From the NCBI RefSeq assembly GCF_004684205.1, contig NZ_SRIO01000009.1:48569-112568 (forward strand): a DNA stretch of 64,000 nt, read 5' to 3'. Position numbers and translations under genes: made by a program. The first letter of the stretch is position 1, and each line of letters starts with the position of its first letter. This document shows positions 21,963 through 30,153 of the stretch, in pieces. The DNA comes from Candidatus Macondimonas diazotrophica (GTDB lineage Bacteria > Pseudomonadota > Gammaproteobacteria > UBA5335). The notes below the pieces were generated by a model. It saw nothing but the letters and a program-made list of their open reading frames with translations, was not told the origin of the DNA and made no database searches.

Positions 21963-22760
21963 TCAAGCGGCCTCTGGACGGCGATGCCGCTCATAGAGAA
22001 ATCGCAATCCTTCAGCGCGGTAGTGATGAAACGCCGGATCTTCGGCCAGCGCCATGCGGTCACGCGGGCGCTGCAGGTCGACCTTGAGGATCTCGCCAAC
22101 GGTCGCCGACGGTCCGTTCGTCATCATGACGATTCGATCGGATAGCAGGACAGCCTCATCCATGTCGTGGGTGATCATGACCATTGTGTTACCGAGTCGA
22201 GCATGAAGATCCATGACCGTTTCCTGCAGCGTCGCGCGCGTCAACGCGTCCAGCGCACCGAATGGCTCATCCATCAACATGACCTTGGGTTCCATGGCCA
22301 GCGCGCGCGCAATTCCCACCCGCTGTTTCATGCCACCGGAGATTTCCTGGGGGCGTTTGTGCCGCGCATGGGTCATGTTCACCAACGCCAGATTGTGCTC
22401 CACCCATTCGTGCATTTCGGCGCGGGTCTTCCGGCCGCGAAACACCTGGCGCACGGCCAAGGCCACGTTTTCATAAACGCTGAGCCAGGGGAGCAGGGAA
22501 TGATTCTGGAAAACGACCGCTCGCTCCGGTCCCGGGCCGCTGACCTCGCGGCCGTCCAGGATGACGCCCCCGGTGGTCGCCTGCAGCAGGCCAGCAATGA
22601 TGTTCAGCACGGTGGACTTGCCGCAACCGGAATGGCCGATCAGGGAAACATATTCCCCCCGCTCGATGCTGAGATTGACATCCTTGAGCGCCGTGAACGG
22701 CCCTTGCGGCGTAGAAAACGTGATCGAAACCTGGGTCAGTTCCACGTAGGATTTGTTCAT
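21963..22760 (-). CDS. nrtD: Nitrate ABC transporter, ATP-binding protein
   Basis: The ATPase subunit of the nitrate importer. The 265-residue protein has Walker A GHSGCGKST (42-50), signature SGGMKQR (141-147) and Walker B MLMDEPFGALD (161-171), in the taurine/nitrate/bicarbonate (NrtD/CmpD/SsuB) subgroup. It is the last gene of the nasS-nrtA-nrtB-nrtD operon, 18 bp after nrtB. Nitrate rather than bicarbonate or sulfonate is inferred from NasS/NasT control. Confidence 0.9.
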   Translation of the reverse strand: MNKSYVELTQVSITFSTPQGPFTALKDVNLSIERGEYVSLIGHSGCGKSTVLNIIAGLLQATTGGVILDGREVSGPGPERAVVFQNHSLLPWLSVYENVALAVRQVFRGRKTRAEMHEWVEHNLALVNMTHARHKRPQEISGGMKQRVGIARALAMEPKVMLMDEPFGALDALTRATLQETVMDLHARLGNTMVMITHDMDEAVLLSDRIVMMTNGPSATVGEILKVDLQRPRDRMALAEDPAFHHYRAEGLRFLYERHRRPEAA

Positions 22761-22778
22761 TGAAATACTCCTCTTGCC

Positions 22779-23816
22779 TCAGCGTGAAATCGCCGACTTG
22801 TCCCAGGAAATCCAACGCTGCAGGGAGAGCATGCATCGATCGAGAACGAAGCCGATCAGGCCGATGGTGAGAACCGCAACCATGATCCGTCCCAAGGATT
22901 GGCTGCTGCCATTTTGAAACTCATCCCAGACAAACTTGCCCAACCCCGGATTCTGAGCAAGCATCTCGGCAGCGATGAGCACCATCCAGGCGACGCCGAG
23001 CGACAATCGCAACCCGGTGAAAATCATCGGTACTGCCGAGGGCAGCACGATCTTGCGCACATGGGTTGCCCAGCTGAGCTGCAGCACACGACTCACGTTC
23101 ACCAGATCCCGGTCCACACCGGCCACGCCAACTGCGGTATTGATCAGTGATGGCCACAGCGAACACAGCATCACCGTGATGGTTGAAACGAGATACGATT
23201 TACTGAACATCGGATCGTCGCTCGCGTAGACCGCGCTCACGACGAGCGTGACCAGGGGCAGCCAGGCCAGCGGAGAAACCGGCTTGAGCAGCTGGATCAA
23301 TGGATTGGCGCTGGCATAAAGGCCACTGCTCAAACCAATCAGAACGCCCAACGGCACCGCGATCAAAGAAGCCAGGACGAAGCCGCTCATGACCGTGAAC
23401 AGACTGGTCAGGATCTGGTCGAGAAAAGTCGGCCGCCCGATATAGGGCCGGATCCTGACCTCGGCACCGGGATTCTCGGCCAGCTTGGCGGCATTGCGCT
23501 GCTCTTGACGCTGAAGAAATGCCTCGGCCTTTTGCTGCTCGCGCAGGTACTCCTGATAAAGACCCTGCGCCTGGCGCGCGGTATCCATTGGGCCCGGAAA
23601 CTGACCCAACGAGGTATCGATTCGGCTCGCCGCCACCTGCCACAGCATCAGAAATGCGAGGATGCCCAGCAAAGGCAGCAGCAACGCCCGTCCCAGAGCA
23701 ACCGGCGAAATTTTTGATCGCAATGTGCCCCACTGGGCGAACTGACTCATCCGACGAATCCCTTGAAAAATGAATCCGGTGGCTGGACTGGACAGGCTTT
23801 TCACTTGTGTATTCAT
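22779..23816 (-). CDS. nrtB: Nitrate ABC transporter, permease protein
   Basis: The membrane subunit of the nitrate importer, 345 residues with about six or seven helices. SLGVAWMVLIAAEMLAQNPGLG is the EAA-type loop that contacts the ATPase. It is longer than the ~275 residues of compact NrtB proteins, mainly because of a charged insert around 85-130 (QEYLREQQKAEAFLQRQEQR, AKLAENPGAEVRIRPYIG) between the first helix and the permease core, probably periplasmic and coiled. Lies between nrtA and nrtD in one operon. Confidence 0.9.
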   Translation of the reverse strand: MNTQVKSLSSPATGFIFQGIRRMSQFAQWGTLRSKISPVALGRALLLPLLGILAFLMLWQVAASRIDTSLGQFPGPMDTARQAQGLYQEYLREQQKAEAFLQRQEQRNAAKLAENPGAEVRIRPYIGRPTFLDQILTSLFTVMSGFVLASLIAVPLGVLIGLSSGLYASANPLIQLLKPVSPLAWLPLVTLVVSAVYASDDPMFSKSYLVSTITVMLCSLWPSLINTAVGVAGVDRDLVNVSRVLQLSWATHVRKIVLPSAVPMIFTGLRLSLGVAWMVLIAAEMLAQNPGLGKFVWDEFQNGSSQSLGRIMVAVLTIGLIGFVLDRCMLSLQRWISWDKSAISR

Positions 23817-23884
23817 GGTGATGAACCTCCCGGCAGAAAAGCCGGATCGAGCACAGACCCGATCCGGCAGAATGCCGCCGCCGG

Positions 23885-25285
23885 TCAGGGCTTGTCGTTG
23901 CCCTTCAGTCCGATGGCGAATTTCTTCAAATACGCATTGGGTTGACTGCCGTCGTACTCGATGCCGTCAATAAACTCCGATTGCGGCGCCCGAAATCCGG
24001 ATTCTTTGGCGAAATCGGGGAAATCAGAGGCCTTGAGCTTGCCTTCGGCAATCAGCTCTTTGGCCGCCTCGGCATAGATGTCGGGCCGGTAGACTTTCTT
24101 GGCGACTTCCTTGTACCAGCTGTCCGGCTTGTTCTCTTCGATCTGTCCCCATCGACGCATCTGCGTCAGATACCAGACGGCATCGGAGTAGTAGGGATAG
24201 GTCGCGTTGTAGCGGAAGAACACGTTGAAGTCGGGAACTGCCCGCTTGTCCCCTTTTTCATATTCAAAGGTGCCGGTCATGGAGTTGGCGATGACCTTGG
24301 CGTCGGCACCGACGTACTGAGGCCGCGCAAGAATCTTTACCGCGTCCATTCGATTGGCATTGTTGTTTTCATCGAGCCAGGCCGCCGCGCGGATCATGGC
24401 CTTGAGCATGGCCTTGTGCGTATTGGGATTTTTTTCGGCCCATTCCTTGGTCACACCGAAGACTTTCTCCGGATTGTTCTTCCAGATCTCATAATCGGTG
24501 ATGACCGGTACGCCAATTCCCTTGAACACGGCCTGCTGATTCCAGGGCTCGCCGACGCAGTAGCCATAGATGGTTCCCGCTTCCAGCGTGGCCGGCATCT
24601 GCGGAGGTGGCGTCACCGACAGCAGTACATCCGCCTTGATCTGACCCGACGTATCGCCTTTGGACGGGGCATAGTACCCGGGGTGAATTCCGCCGGCGGC
24701 CAGCCAGTAGCGCAGCTCGTAGTTGTGCGTGGAAACGGGGAAAACCATGCCCATGTTGAAGGGCTTGCCTTCCGCACGATACTTCTGAACCACTGGCTTG
24801 AGCGCATCGGCCTTGATCGGATGCACCGGCTTACCGTCCTTCATCGGAACGTTCTTCTTCATTTCCTCCCAGACCGCATTCGACACGGTGATGCCGTTGC
24901 CGTTGAGGTCCATACTGAATGCCGTGACCATATCGGCCTGCGTGCCGAACCCGATCGTTGCGGCTAGCGGTTGGCCCGCGAGCATGTGCGCGCCGTCCAA
25001 TTCGCCCGTCACCACCCGATCGAGCAGGATTTTCCAGTTGGCTTGCGCCTCCAGCGTGACGTAAAGCCCTTCATCCTCGAAGAACCCCTTTTCATAGGCG
25101 ATTGCCAGCGGGGCCATATCGGTGAGTTTGATGAAGCCGAGCTTGAGATCTTCTTTTTCAAGTGCACCGCCAGCGGCGCCCGCCAGGGGGGCGGTCGCCA
25201 GACTGGTACCCAGCATGAATGCCGCCATGGCGGCTGTGGAGACGGCACGCCGGAGCGAGGCCGACAAGGAAAACGGTCTGATCAT
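23885..25285 (-). CDS. nrtA: Nitrate ABC transporter, substrate-binding protein
   Basis: The periplasmic nitrate-binding protein, 466 residues, with a signal peptide of about 38 residues (twin Arg absent; Sec type). After it, [42 protein letters not shown] and [12 protein letters not shown] are the NrtA/CmpA family pattern, with the conserved YCVGEPWN segment later. The ATG overlaps the nasS stop as ATGA. It is clearly paralogous to NasS but differs in having the export signal. Confidence 0.93.
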   Translation of the reverse strand: MIRPFSLSASLRRAVSTAAMAAFMLGTSLATAPLAGAAGGALEKEDLKLGFIKLTDMAPLAIAYEKGFFEDEGLYVTLEAQANWKILLDRVVTGELDGAHMLAGQPLAATIGFGTQADMVTAFSMDLNGNGITVSNAVWEEMKKNVPMKDGKPVHPIKADALKPVVQKYRAEGKPFNMGMVFPVSTHNYELRYWLAAGGIHPGYYAPSKGDTSGQIKADVLLSVTPPPQMPATLEAGTIYGYCVGEPWNQQAVFKGIGVPVITDYEIWKNNPEKVFGVTKEWAEKNPNTHKAMLKAMIRAAAWLDENNNANRMDAVKILARPQYVGADAKVIANSMTGTFEYEKGDKRAVPDFNVFFRYNATYPYYSDAVWYLTQMRRWGQIEENKPDSWYKEVAKKVYRPDIYAEAAKELIAEGKLKASDFPDFAKESGFRAPQSEFIDGIEYDGSQPNAYLKKFAIGLKGNDKP

Positions 25286-26574
25286 GATGACTCCTGTGAA
25301 GAGAGAGATGAATCGGAAACGGGAAACGGGACGAAGCTGCCCAGATAGCGATCAGCCGCTTGGGGGTCGAAGACTCGACCATCGAAGAACCGGTCAGGGC
25401 CCAGGATCAGGGAATGTCCCGCCTGCGCGAGCGTCCAGGGATCCGGGTGCTCGCCTTCCAACTTCGTGTCCCGCGACGGGCTGGGCCACCCTAATTCCTG
25501 AGCAGCCTCGCGATAGCGATCCGGACGGTAGACGCAGCGGGCGGCCTGCAGCCAATCGGCGGGATGCTCGATGAGCCCCCACCGCACCATCTGGGTCATG
25601 AACCACACTGCATGGGACAGCCAGGGAAAGTTCGCGGCATAGCGGGAAAAAACATGGAAATCCGGTTGCGAACGCGGCGCTGAGCCGGGTTCGTAGACCA
25701 CTTCGCCGATCATGGCTCGCGCGATCAGTTCGGCCGGAACGTCGACATAGGCTTCATCCGCCAGACATTCGACGGCCTGCGGCCGGTTGACGGGGTCATC
25801 GAGCCATGCTGCCGCCTCGAGTAACGCCATGATCAGGGCGCGGTGGGTACGAGGGTGGGCATCCGCCCAAGCCTCGGTCATTCCCAACACCTTCTCTGGC
25901 GCGTTGTTCCACAACTCATGGCCGCTGATGAGGATGCACCCGCTCGCTCTGGCGACCGCCTGGCTGTTCCATGGCTCGCCGACGCAGTAACCGTCGATCA
26001 AACCGGCTTCCAGGTGATCAGCCACGCGAGGCGGTGGAATCACCACCAGGCGGACATCCCGATCCGGATCGATTCCGGCCGCAGCCAGCCAATAGCGCAA
26101 TTGCAGATCATGAGCCGAGAACGAAAATACGGTGGCGAATGTCAGGGGCGGTCGCCCGGCCCGCTGATCCGCGGCGATGACGGTCTTCAGTGCGCGCGCC
26201 GTAATCGGGCGTGTTGCCATGGCGACGGGATCGGCCTCCTGCAAGCGCTGATACAGTCCCCGGGAAACGGTAATCGCATTGCCGTTCAATCCCAGACTGA
26301 AGGCGGTGGTGATCGGCCGGATGCCCGCACCAGGCACCCCTTGCCCGGCGGCCAAGGCCATCGGCGCCAGCATGTGCGCGCCATCGAGGGCGCCGCTGTC
26401 CACCTTGTCGCGAATGTTGGCCCAGGAGGGTTCGCGACATAACCGGACGTCAAGTCCGTGGCGCGCGAAGAAGCCCTGCTCCCGCGCAGCGACGAGCACG
26501 GCGCAATCCGTGAGCGGAATGAACCCCAATCTCACACAGCGCAGTTCCAAATCCCGATCAGGTGATCGACTCAC
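25282..26574 (-). CDS. nasS: Nitrate sensor NasS (NrtA-like, cytoplasmic)
   Basis: NasS binds nitrate or nitrite in the cytoplasm and in its absence holds NasT inactive. This 430-residue protein is NrtA-like ([62 protein letters not shown]) but has no signal peptide, the hallmark of NasS. The GTG at 26572-26574 is chosen: GAGAGAGG lies eight bases before it. An ATG at 26607 would lie only nine bases after the T-run of the attenuator and has no ribosome binding site. It is first in the operon nasS-nrtABD, behind a sigma54-type promoter and an ANTAR-type leader. NasT is encoded separately, beyond the porin gene. Confidence 0.85.
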   Translation of the reverse strand: MSRSPDRDLELRCVRLGFIPLTDCAVLVAAREQGFFARHGLDVRLCREPSWANIRDKVDSGALDGAHMLAPMALAAGQGVPGAGIRPITTAFSLGLNGNAITVSRGLYQRLQEADPVAMATRPITARALKTVIAADQRAGRPPLTFATVFSFSAHDLQLRYWLAAAGIDPDRDVRLVVIPPPRVADHLEAGLIDGYCVGEPWNSQAVARASGCILISGHELWNNAPEKVLGMTEAWADAHPRTHRALIMALLEAAAWLDDPVNRPQAVECLADEAYVDVPAELIARAMIGEVVYEPGSAPRSQPDFHVFSRYAANFPWLSHAVWFMTQMVRWGLIEHPADWLQAARCVYRPDRYREAAQELGWPSPSRDTKLEGEHPDPWTLAQAGHSLILGPDRFFDGRVFDPQAADRYLGSFVPFPVSDSSLSSQESS

Positions 26575-26616
26575 GGATTCAGCCTCTCTCAGTGACCCAT
26601 TGCCCATGCAAAACCC

Positions 26617-26697
26617 AAAAAAAAACGTCGCTGGATTCCCTTGCCTCGGGCATGGGGTCCAGGACGCCTTTGTCCTCCAAGCAATTGCGAAATTGCT
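26617..26697 (-). promoter_or_regulatory. ANTAR-type antitermination leader of nasS-nrtABD
   Basis: On the minus strand, in order: hairpin P1 (26680-26697, AGCAAT/ATTGCT around TTCGCA); hairpin P2 (26661-26676, AGGAC/GTCCT around hexaloop AAAGGC, with A1 and G4 as in ANTAR targets); then a terminator whose 5' arm CGTCCTGGA overlaps the P2 3' arm, whose 3' arm is TCCAG-C-GACG, followed by nine Ts (26617-26625). P2 and terminator are mutually exclusive, so NasT stabilising P1-P2 would allow read-through into nasS. The P1 loop lacks the usual A1, so that half is less certain. Confidence 0.7.
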
Positions 26698-26751
26698 GTC
26701 GTTTCCCGTTCACCCGCCTTTGGATGTTCGAGAACCGCTTATTCGTCTACG

Positions 26752-26767
26752 AGCACACATCGTGCCA
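26752..26767 (-). promoter_or_regulatory. Sigma54-type promoter upstream of nasS
   Basis: TGGCACGATGTGTGCT on the minus strand has GG and GC exactly ten bases apart and the full TGGCACG half. Predicted start near 26741, placing the P1/P2 hairpins about 45 bases into the leader. Confidence 0.75.
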
Positions 26768-26893
26768 AACCATAAATATGGACAATCAGTCGCTTATGCG
26801 ACCCCACGCCCACTGAAGCGTTCTCCCTTTCGGTCGCTGTGTCCGACTTGGTGCGATGCATTCCCATGCGGCACGATCGTGGTGCACCGCCGT

Positions 26894-26919
26894 TCCGGAT
26901 GGCCGATCAGCCATCCGGA
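26894..26919 (-). terminator. Hairpin after the nitrate-locus porin gene
   Basis: TCCGGATGGC and GCCATCCGGA form a perfect 10-bp stem around a six-base loop, 12 bp past the porin stop. There is no T-run, so efficiency is uncertain; it separates the porin unit from the nasS promoter. Confidence 0.6.
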
Positions 26920-26931
26920 GTGCGCATCGCT

Positions 26932-28152
26932 TTAGAACTTGAACTCACCCATCAGCCAGATTTTCTGCGTATCGGTGGCAAAGTCATCTGCCTGATAGTC
27001 CGCATATTTGAGGGTCAGGGAGAGATTGGACGTCACCTTCTTGGTGGCCAACAGATCCCATTCGGTCCCGTAGTCGAGATTGCCGTCATCGGACTTGAAA
27101 TCATGCGCCACGGCAGTAAGCGTCACACCCATCACCGAACCGCTGACCGTCACGAAGTTATCCTGCAGGCCACGCCCCCCTGCAATCAGGTCGCCGAGGA
27201 ATTTGTCAGCCCAGCCATTGAAGGCATGCTTGGTCGCCAACGGGGTCTGGAAGTTGTAAGTGCCGTCTCCGCCGAGCACTTCACGTGACAGCTTGATCGT
27301 GATCCCTGACACCACCCCGCCAAGCTCGGCGAGGTAGTAATCCGCATCGACCGTCGAATCCGATTCGCCGTAGTCGTTCTGCGCGGCGTACTCAAACGTA
27401 TACAGCAACTTGCCGGAACCCACCGGAACAGCACCTTGTGCACGCAGACCCAACGTCTGGGTATCTTTGGTTGGACCGGCATCGAGGTCGTAGTCCAGCA
27501 GATAGGCATAGCCCACCAACTTGGCCCAGGGCGCGAGCTGGTAGGCTGCGTTGAACAAGTGAGCGCTGAGTTCGACTTCATCGAAGGTAATGTTCTGGAC
27601 CCGGTCCAGATAGGCATAGGTCAGAACGGTATCGGGCAACGACTTGTTCTGGATGGTGAAGGCGTCAAATGTCTGCTCATTCTGGCGCCAGCCGACGTTG
27701 CCGACGAAGCGGGCGTTGTCGAGGATGAGGCGCTGGCGGCCCAGCTTCATGTCCGTCTCAGGCAGCCCGCCGTAGCTGAGGTAGGCTTGATTCAGCTCGG
27801 TATCCGCCGGATCGGCCACGACCGGGTATTGGGTTTTGCCGTTATCGGTGCTGTTGTAGTCCTCTCCGGCAAAGGCATCGACATGCTCCATCTGCACATA
27901 AGCGCCAAACCCATGAAAATCGCCGGTCTTGTAGCCCAGGCGCAAACGGCCGGTATAGGCTTCCGCATCCTTTGCCGCGCCATCCTGATCCACCCATTCC
28001 CCGCGCAGTCGATAGTCGAAATCCACTTTGCCGCCGGTTATCGCCGCAGTCAGCGGATCAGGGTCGGTGGCGCCCCAAGCGACTCCTGAACAAACCGACA
28101 GCGCAGTGGTTACCACCCATCCGGCTTTCACACCCGCGTTCTTCTTCAGCAT
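26932..28152 (-). CDS. Outer-membrane porin of the alginate-export (AlgE-like) type in the nitrate locus
   Basis: A 406-residue beta-barrel protein: signal peptide (cleavage near SVCSGVAWGA), then AAITGGKVDFDYRLRGEWVDQ, TGRLRLGYKTGDFHGFGAYVQ, alternating hydrophobic strands throughout and a C-terminal aromatic residue (WLMGEFKF) for barrel assembly. This is the pattern of the alginate-export/OprD-like porin group often found beside nitrate assimilation genes. It presumably admits nitrate through the outer membrane; that is inferred from context. The start at 28152 follows GACGAGG and opens the signal peptide. It has its own sigma54-type promoter and ANTAR-type leader. Confidence 0.8.
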   Translation of the reverse strand: MLKKNAGVKAGWVVTTALSVCSGVAWGATDPDPLTAAITGGKVDFDYRLRGEWVDQDGAAKDAEAYTGRLRLGYKTGDFHGFGAYVQMEHVDAFAGEDYNSTDNGKTQYPVVADPADTELNQAYLSYGGLPETDMKLGRQRLILDNARFVGNVGWRQNEQTFDAFTIQNKSLPDTVLTYAYLDRVQNITFDEVELSAHLFNAAYQLAPWAKLVGYAYLLDYDLDAGPTKDTQTLGLRAQGAVPVGSGKLLYTFEYAAQNDYGESDSTVDADYYLAELGGVVSGITIKLSREVLGGDGTYNFQTPLATKHAFNGWADKFLGDLIAGGRGLQDNFVTVSGSVMGVTLTAVAHDFKSDDGNLDYGTEWDLLATKKVTSNLSLTLKYADYQADDFATDTQKIWLMGEFKF

Positions 28153-28209
28153 GCCTCGTCTTCCTGTGTCCTGAGTAGCAGCCTCGAACGCAATGCGCGA
28201 ACGGAGGCC

Positions 28210-28292
28210 AAAAAAAAACGACGCCATCCCCGCCCATCGGCGAAGCGTGACGTCGTTGCCATGACTCCGGGCAAGCCGTCGTTGGCTCACCC
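28210..28292 (-). promoter_or_regulatory. ANTAR-type antitermination leader of the porin gene
   Basis: On the minus strand: P1 (28269-28292) is a 9-bp stem GGGTGAGCC/GGCTTGCCC closing hexaloop AACGAC; P2 (28248-28261) is a short stem TGGC/GTCA closing the same hexaloop AACGAC. Both loops have A at position 1 and G at position 4, the ANTAR-binding signature. P2 overlaps the 5' arm of a terminator (AACGACG ... CGTCGTT, 28217-28257) followed by a run of nine Ts. The predicted transcript starts only about four bases before P1. Confidence 0.85.
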
Positions 28293-28306
28293 TCGGCACA
28301 GGCCAA

Positions 28307-28322
28307 TGCAATAAAACTGCCA
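28307..28322 (-). promoter_or_regulatory. Sigma54-type promoter upstream of the porin gene
   Basis: TGGCAGTTTTATTGCA on the minus strand matches TGGCAC-N5-TTGCA with one mismatch and GG-N10-GC spacing. The predicted start near 28296 places the ANTAR hairpins at the very 5' end of the RNA. Confidence 0.8.
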
Positions 28323-28429
28323 TATTAGACCGAAGACGGCGAAATCCTTACCCGGGACTGTCTTGCCATCCGCACCGGCCAATTCGGGTCATCCCGCAGG
28401 CGCACCAAAAAAACGCAGCTGTCCACGTC

Positions 28430-28450
28430 GCGGCACCGATTCGGTGCCGC
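28430..28450 (-). terminator. Hairpin after nasT
   Basis: GCGGCACCG and CGGTGCCGC pair in a perfect 9-bp stem with a three-base loop, 15 bp past the nasT stop. A seven-T run follows only after another 16 bases, so it may be an imperfect terminator. Confidence 0.6.
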
Positions 28451-28465
28451 TCAACAGCAATCCAC

Positions 28466-29041
28466 TCAGCCTAACAACTCCGCCATTTCGACGACGGTAC
28501 GCGCCACCTCCGCCAGACGTTGATTGCGATCCATCGCCAGCTTGCGCAGGGCCTGATAGGCGGCCTCTTCATCCATACCCCGTTTCTTCATCAAGATGCC
28601 CTTGGCTCGATCCACGACCTTGCGCTCAGCCAGACTGTTGCGCGTCTTTTCCAGCTCCTCCCGCAAGGCCTGGAATTCCTTGAAGCGAGCCACGGCCACT
28701 TCCAGAATGGGTTTGACCCGGCGCGGGTTGATGTCGTCAACCACATAGGCACTGACGCCGGCCTTTACGGCCTGACGGATCGTTTCGGTATTGCCCGACT
28801 CGGCATACATCACCACCGGGCGGGGAAAGTCGCGACTGATGTGGCGTACGGACTCCAGGGTGTCGCGATCGGGGACATCCATGTCCACAAGCACCACCTC
28901 AGCGCCACTGCGCTGCAGTTCAGCCAGTAGGTTCACCCCGCGCAAGGGGCAGCTGAATACGGTATAACCGGCATCGGTCAATGCTTGGCGTAAGATGGCG
29001 CCTCGACCAGGATCATCATCCACCAGCATGACTTTCAACAT
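28466..29041 (-). CDS. nasT: NasT: ANTAR-domain RNA-binding antiterminator with receiver domain
   Basis: NasT binds paired hexaloop hairpins in leader RNA and lets transcription pass the attenuator. The 191-residue product has a receiver-like domain (1-120: VDDD at 7-10, candidate D53 in LVDMDVPD) and a C-terminal ANTAR domain (134-190: AERKVVDRAKGILMKKRGMD, then AYQALRKLAM and VARTVVEMAELL). The lysine normally ending beta-5 of receivers is not seen (AYVVDDINP), in line with control by NasS binding rather than phosphorylation. Targets are visible in this window ahead of the porin and nasS genes. A sigma54-type promoter lies upstream. Confidence 0.92.
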   Translation of the reverse strand: MLKVMLVDDDPGRGAILRQALTDAGYTVFSCPLRGVNLLAELQRSGAEVVLVDMDVPDRDTLESVRHISRDFPRPVVMYAESGNTETIRQAVKAGVSAYVVDDINPRRVKPILEVAVARFKEFQALREELEKTRNSLAERKVVDRAKGILMKKRGMDEEAAYQALRKLAMDRNQRLAEVARTVVEMAELLG

Positions 29042-29094
29042 GATTGAACCCCGGCCCCGGCCACTCTCAGAAAGATTTCACTGAACTGGCCTCA

Positions 29095-29110
29095 AGCAAA
29101 AAAAGAGCCA
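29095..29110 (-). promoter_or_regulatory. Sigma54-type promoter upstream of nasT
   Basis: TGGCTCTTTTTTTGCT on the minus strand keeps GG-N10-GC spacing and TTGCT. Predicted start near 29084, about 43 bases before the nasT ATG. One mismatch in the -24 half. Confidence 0.65.
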
Positions 29111-29150
29111 CCTCACCGAGCCGGCCAGTGATTGCGAAGCGGAGAACCTC

Positions 29151-29639
29151 ATGGACATTGTTGCCCTGATCATCTTCATCCTTTTCGTGCTGACTGGAAG
29201 TGCTGGTGTGATCCTGCCCTTTCTCCCGGGTGTTCCCGTGGCTGCAGTGGGCGTGCTGTTCGCCGCATGGCTGGGGAATTTCACGGTGCTGGGGCAGCGG
29301 GAAGTCATCGTGGCAGCCCTCATCGCTGGACTGTCCCTGATCCTCGATTACCTGACTACCGTACTGGGCGCGCGCTTTTATGGCGCCAGCACACGCGGCA
29401 TCTGGGGCGCCCTGATCGGTGCCATCGTCGGTGCAGTCTTTTTTCCACCCTTCGGCTTCCTGTTGGGCGCCATCGTCGGCGCCATCGGTGCCGAACTGGT
29501 CAGCGGCCGGCCGTGGGAGGAAGCGACCCGGGCGGGCCTGGGCACGCTCATCGGCAGCCTGGGCGGCATCGTGATCAAAGGGCTGCTGATCGTGGCCATC
29601 GTCTTGATGTGTCTGCCGCCGCTGATTGCGGCGCTGTGA
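29151..29639 (+). CDS. DUF456 family membrane protein
   Basis: A 162-residue hydrophobic protein, divergent from nasT. TGSAGVILPFLPGVPVAAVGVL near the N-terminus and the glycine-rich repeats GALIGAIVGAVFFPPFG and LLGAIVGAIGAELV are the DUF456 pattern with small-residue-packed helices. Function of the family is unknown. The next gene, folK, converges. Confidence 0.9.
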   Translation: MDIVALIIFILFVLTGSAGVILPFLPGVPVAAVGVLFAAWLGNFTVLGQREVIVAALIAGLSLILDYLTTVLGARFYGASTRGIWGALIGAIVGAVFFPPFGFLLGAIVGAIGAELVSGRPWEEATRAGLGTLIGSLGGIVIKGLLIVAIVLMCLPPLIAAL

Positions 29640-29646
29640 CCGCCCC

Positions 29647-30153
29647 TCATTCCGGAAAATCGAGGCGCCGGACCGGTTGGCTGCCCATGCGGCGCAGCCG
29701 TGCCCGCAGCCGTGCCCGATGCGGCGGAACACCTATCCCCGGCGCGATCTCGCACAAGGGCCGCAGCACGAACGCGCGCTGCAATAGCCGGGGATGGGGC
29801 ACCTGCAACCGGACAGTTCGGATGCGCTGTCCGGCGTAGAGCAACAGATCCAGATCCAACGGGCGCGGCCCCCAACGCTTGCGTCCACGGCGGCGCCCCT
29901 GTTGGCGCTCGATCCGCTGCAGGGCACGCAGCAAGGTCATGGGTCGCAAAGCGGTTTCCAGCGCGGCGACTGCATTGACGAATGGTGCCTGAGCGCGGCA
30001 ACCCACCGGCGCAGATACATAGTAGGCGGAAACAGCGCGCAGGCGGGTGCGTGGCAACTGCCCCAATGCCGTCAGCGCATGGCTCATCTGCCGGACCGGA
30101 TTGAGGCGATTGCTGCCCAGACCGACGTAGACCGTCGTCGGACGGTCGCTCAT
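29647..30153 (-). CDS. folK: 2-amino-4-hydroxy-6-hydroxymethyldihydropteridine pyrophosphokinase
   Basis: FolK transfers pyrophosphate from ATP to the pterin in folate synthesis. The 168-residue product has VYVGLGSNRLNP at the N-terminus, APFVNAVAALET and the signature RWGPRPLDLDLLLY that binds ATP and magnesium. The ATG overlaps the pcnB stop (ATGA); pcnB-folK is a standard gammaproteobacterial pair. Confidence 0.95.
   Translation of the reverse strand: MSDRPTTVYVGLGSNRLNPVRQMSHALTALGQLPRTRLRAVSAYYVSAPVGCRAQAPFVNAVAALETALRPMTLLRALQRIERQQGRRRGRKRWGPRPLDLDLLLYAGQRIRTVRLQVPHPRLLQRAFVLRPLCEIAPGIGVPPHRARLRARLRRMGSQPVRRLDFPE

Noticed and set aside
29084..29160. Third ANTAR leader upstream of nasT
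   Set aside because: A sigma54-type box is present, but no paired hexaloop hairpins or terminator lie between it and the nasT start.
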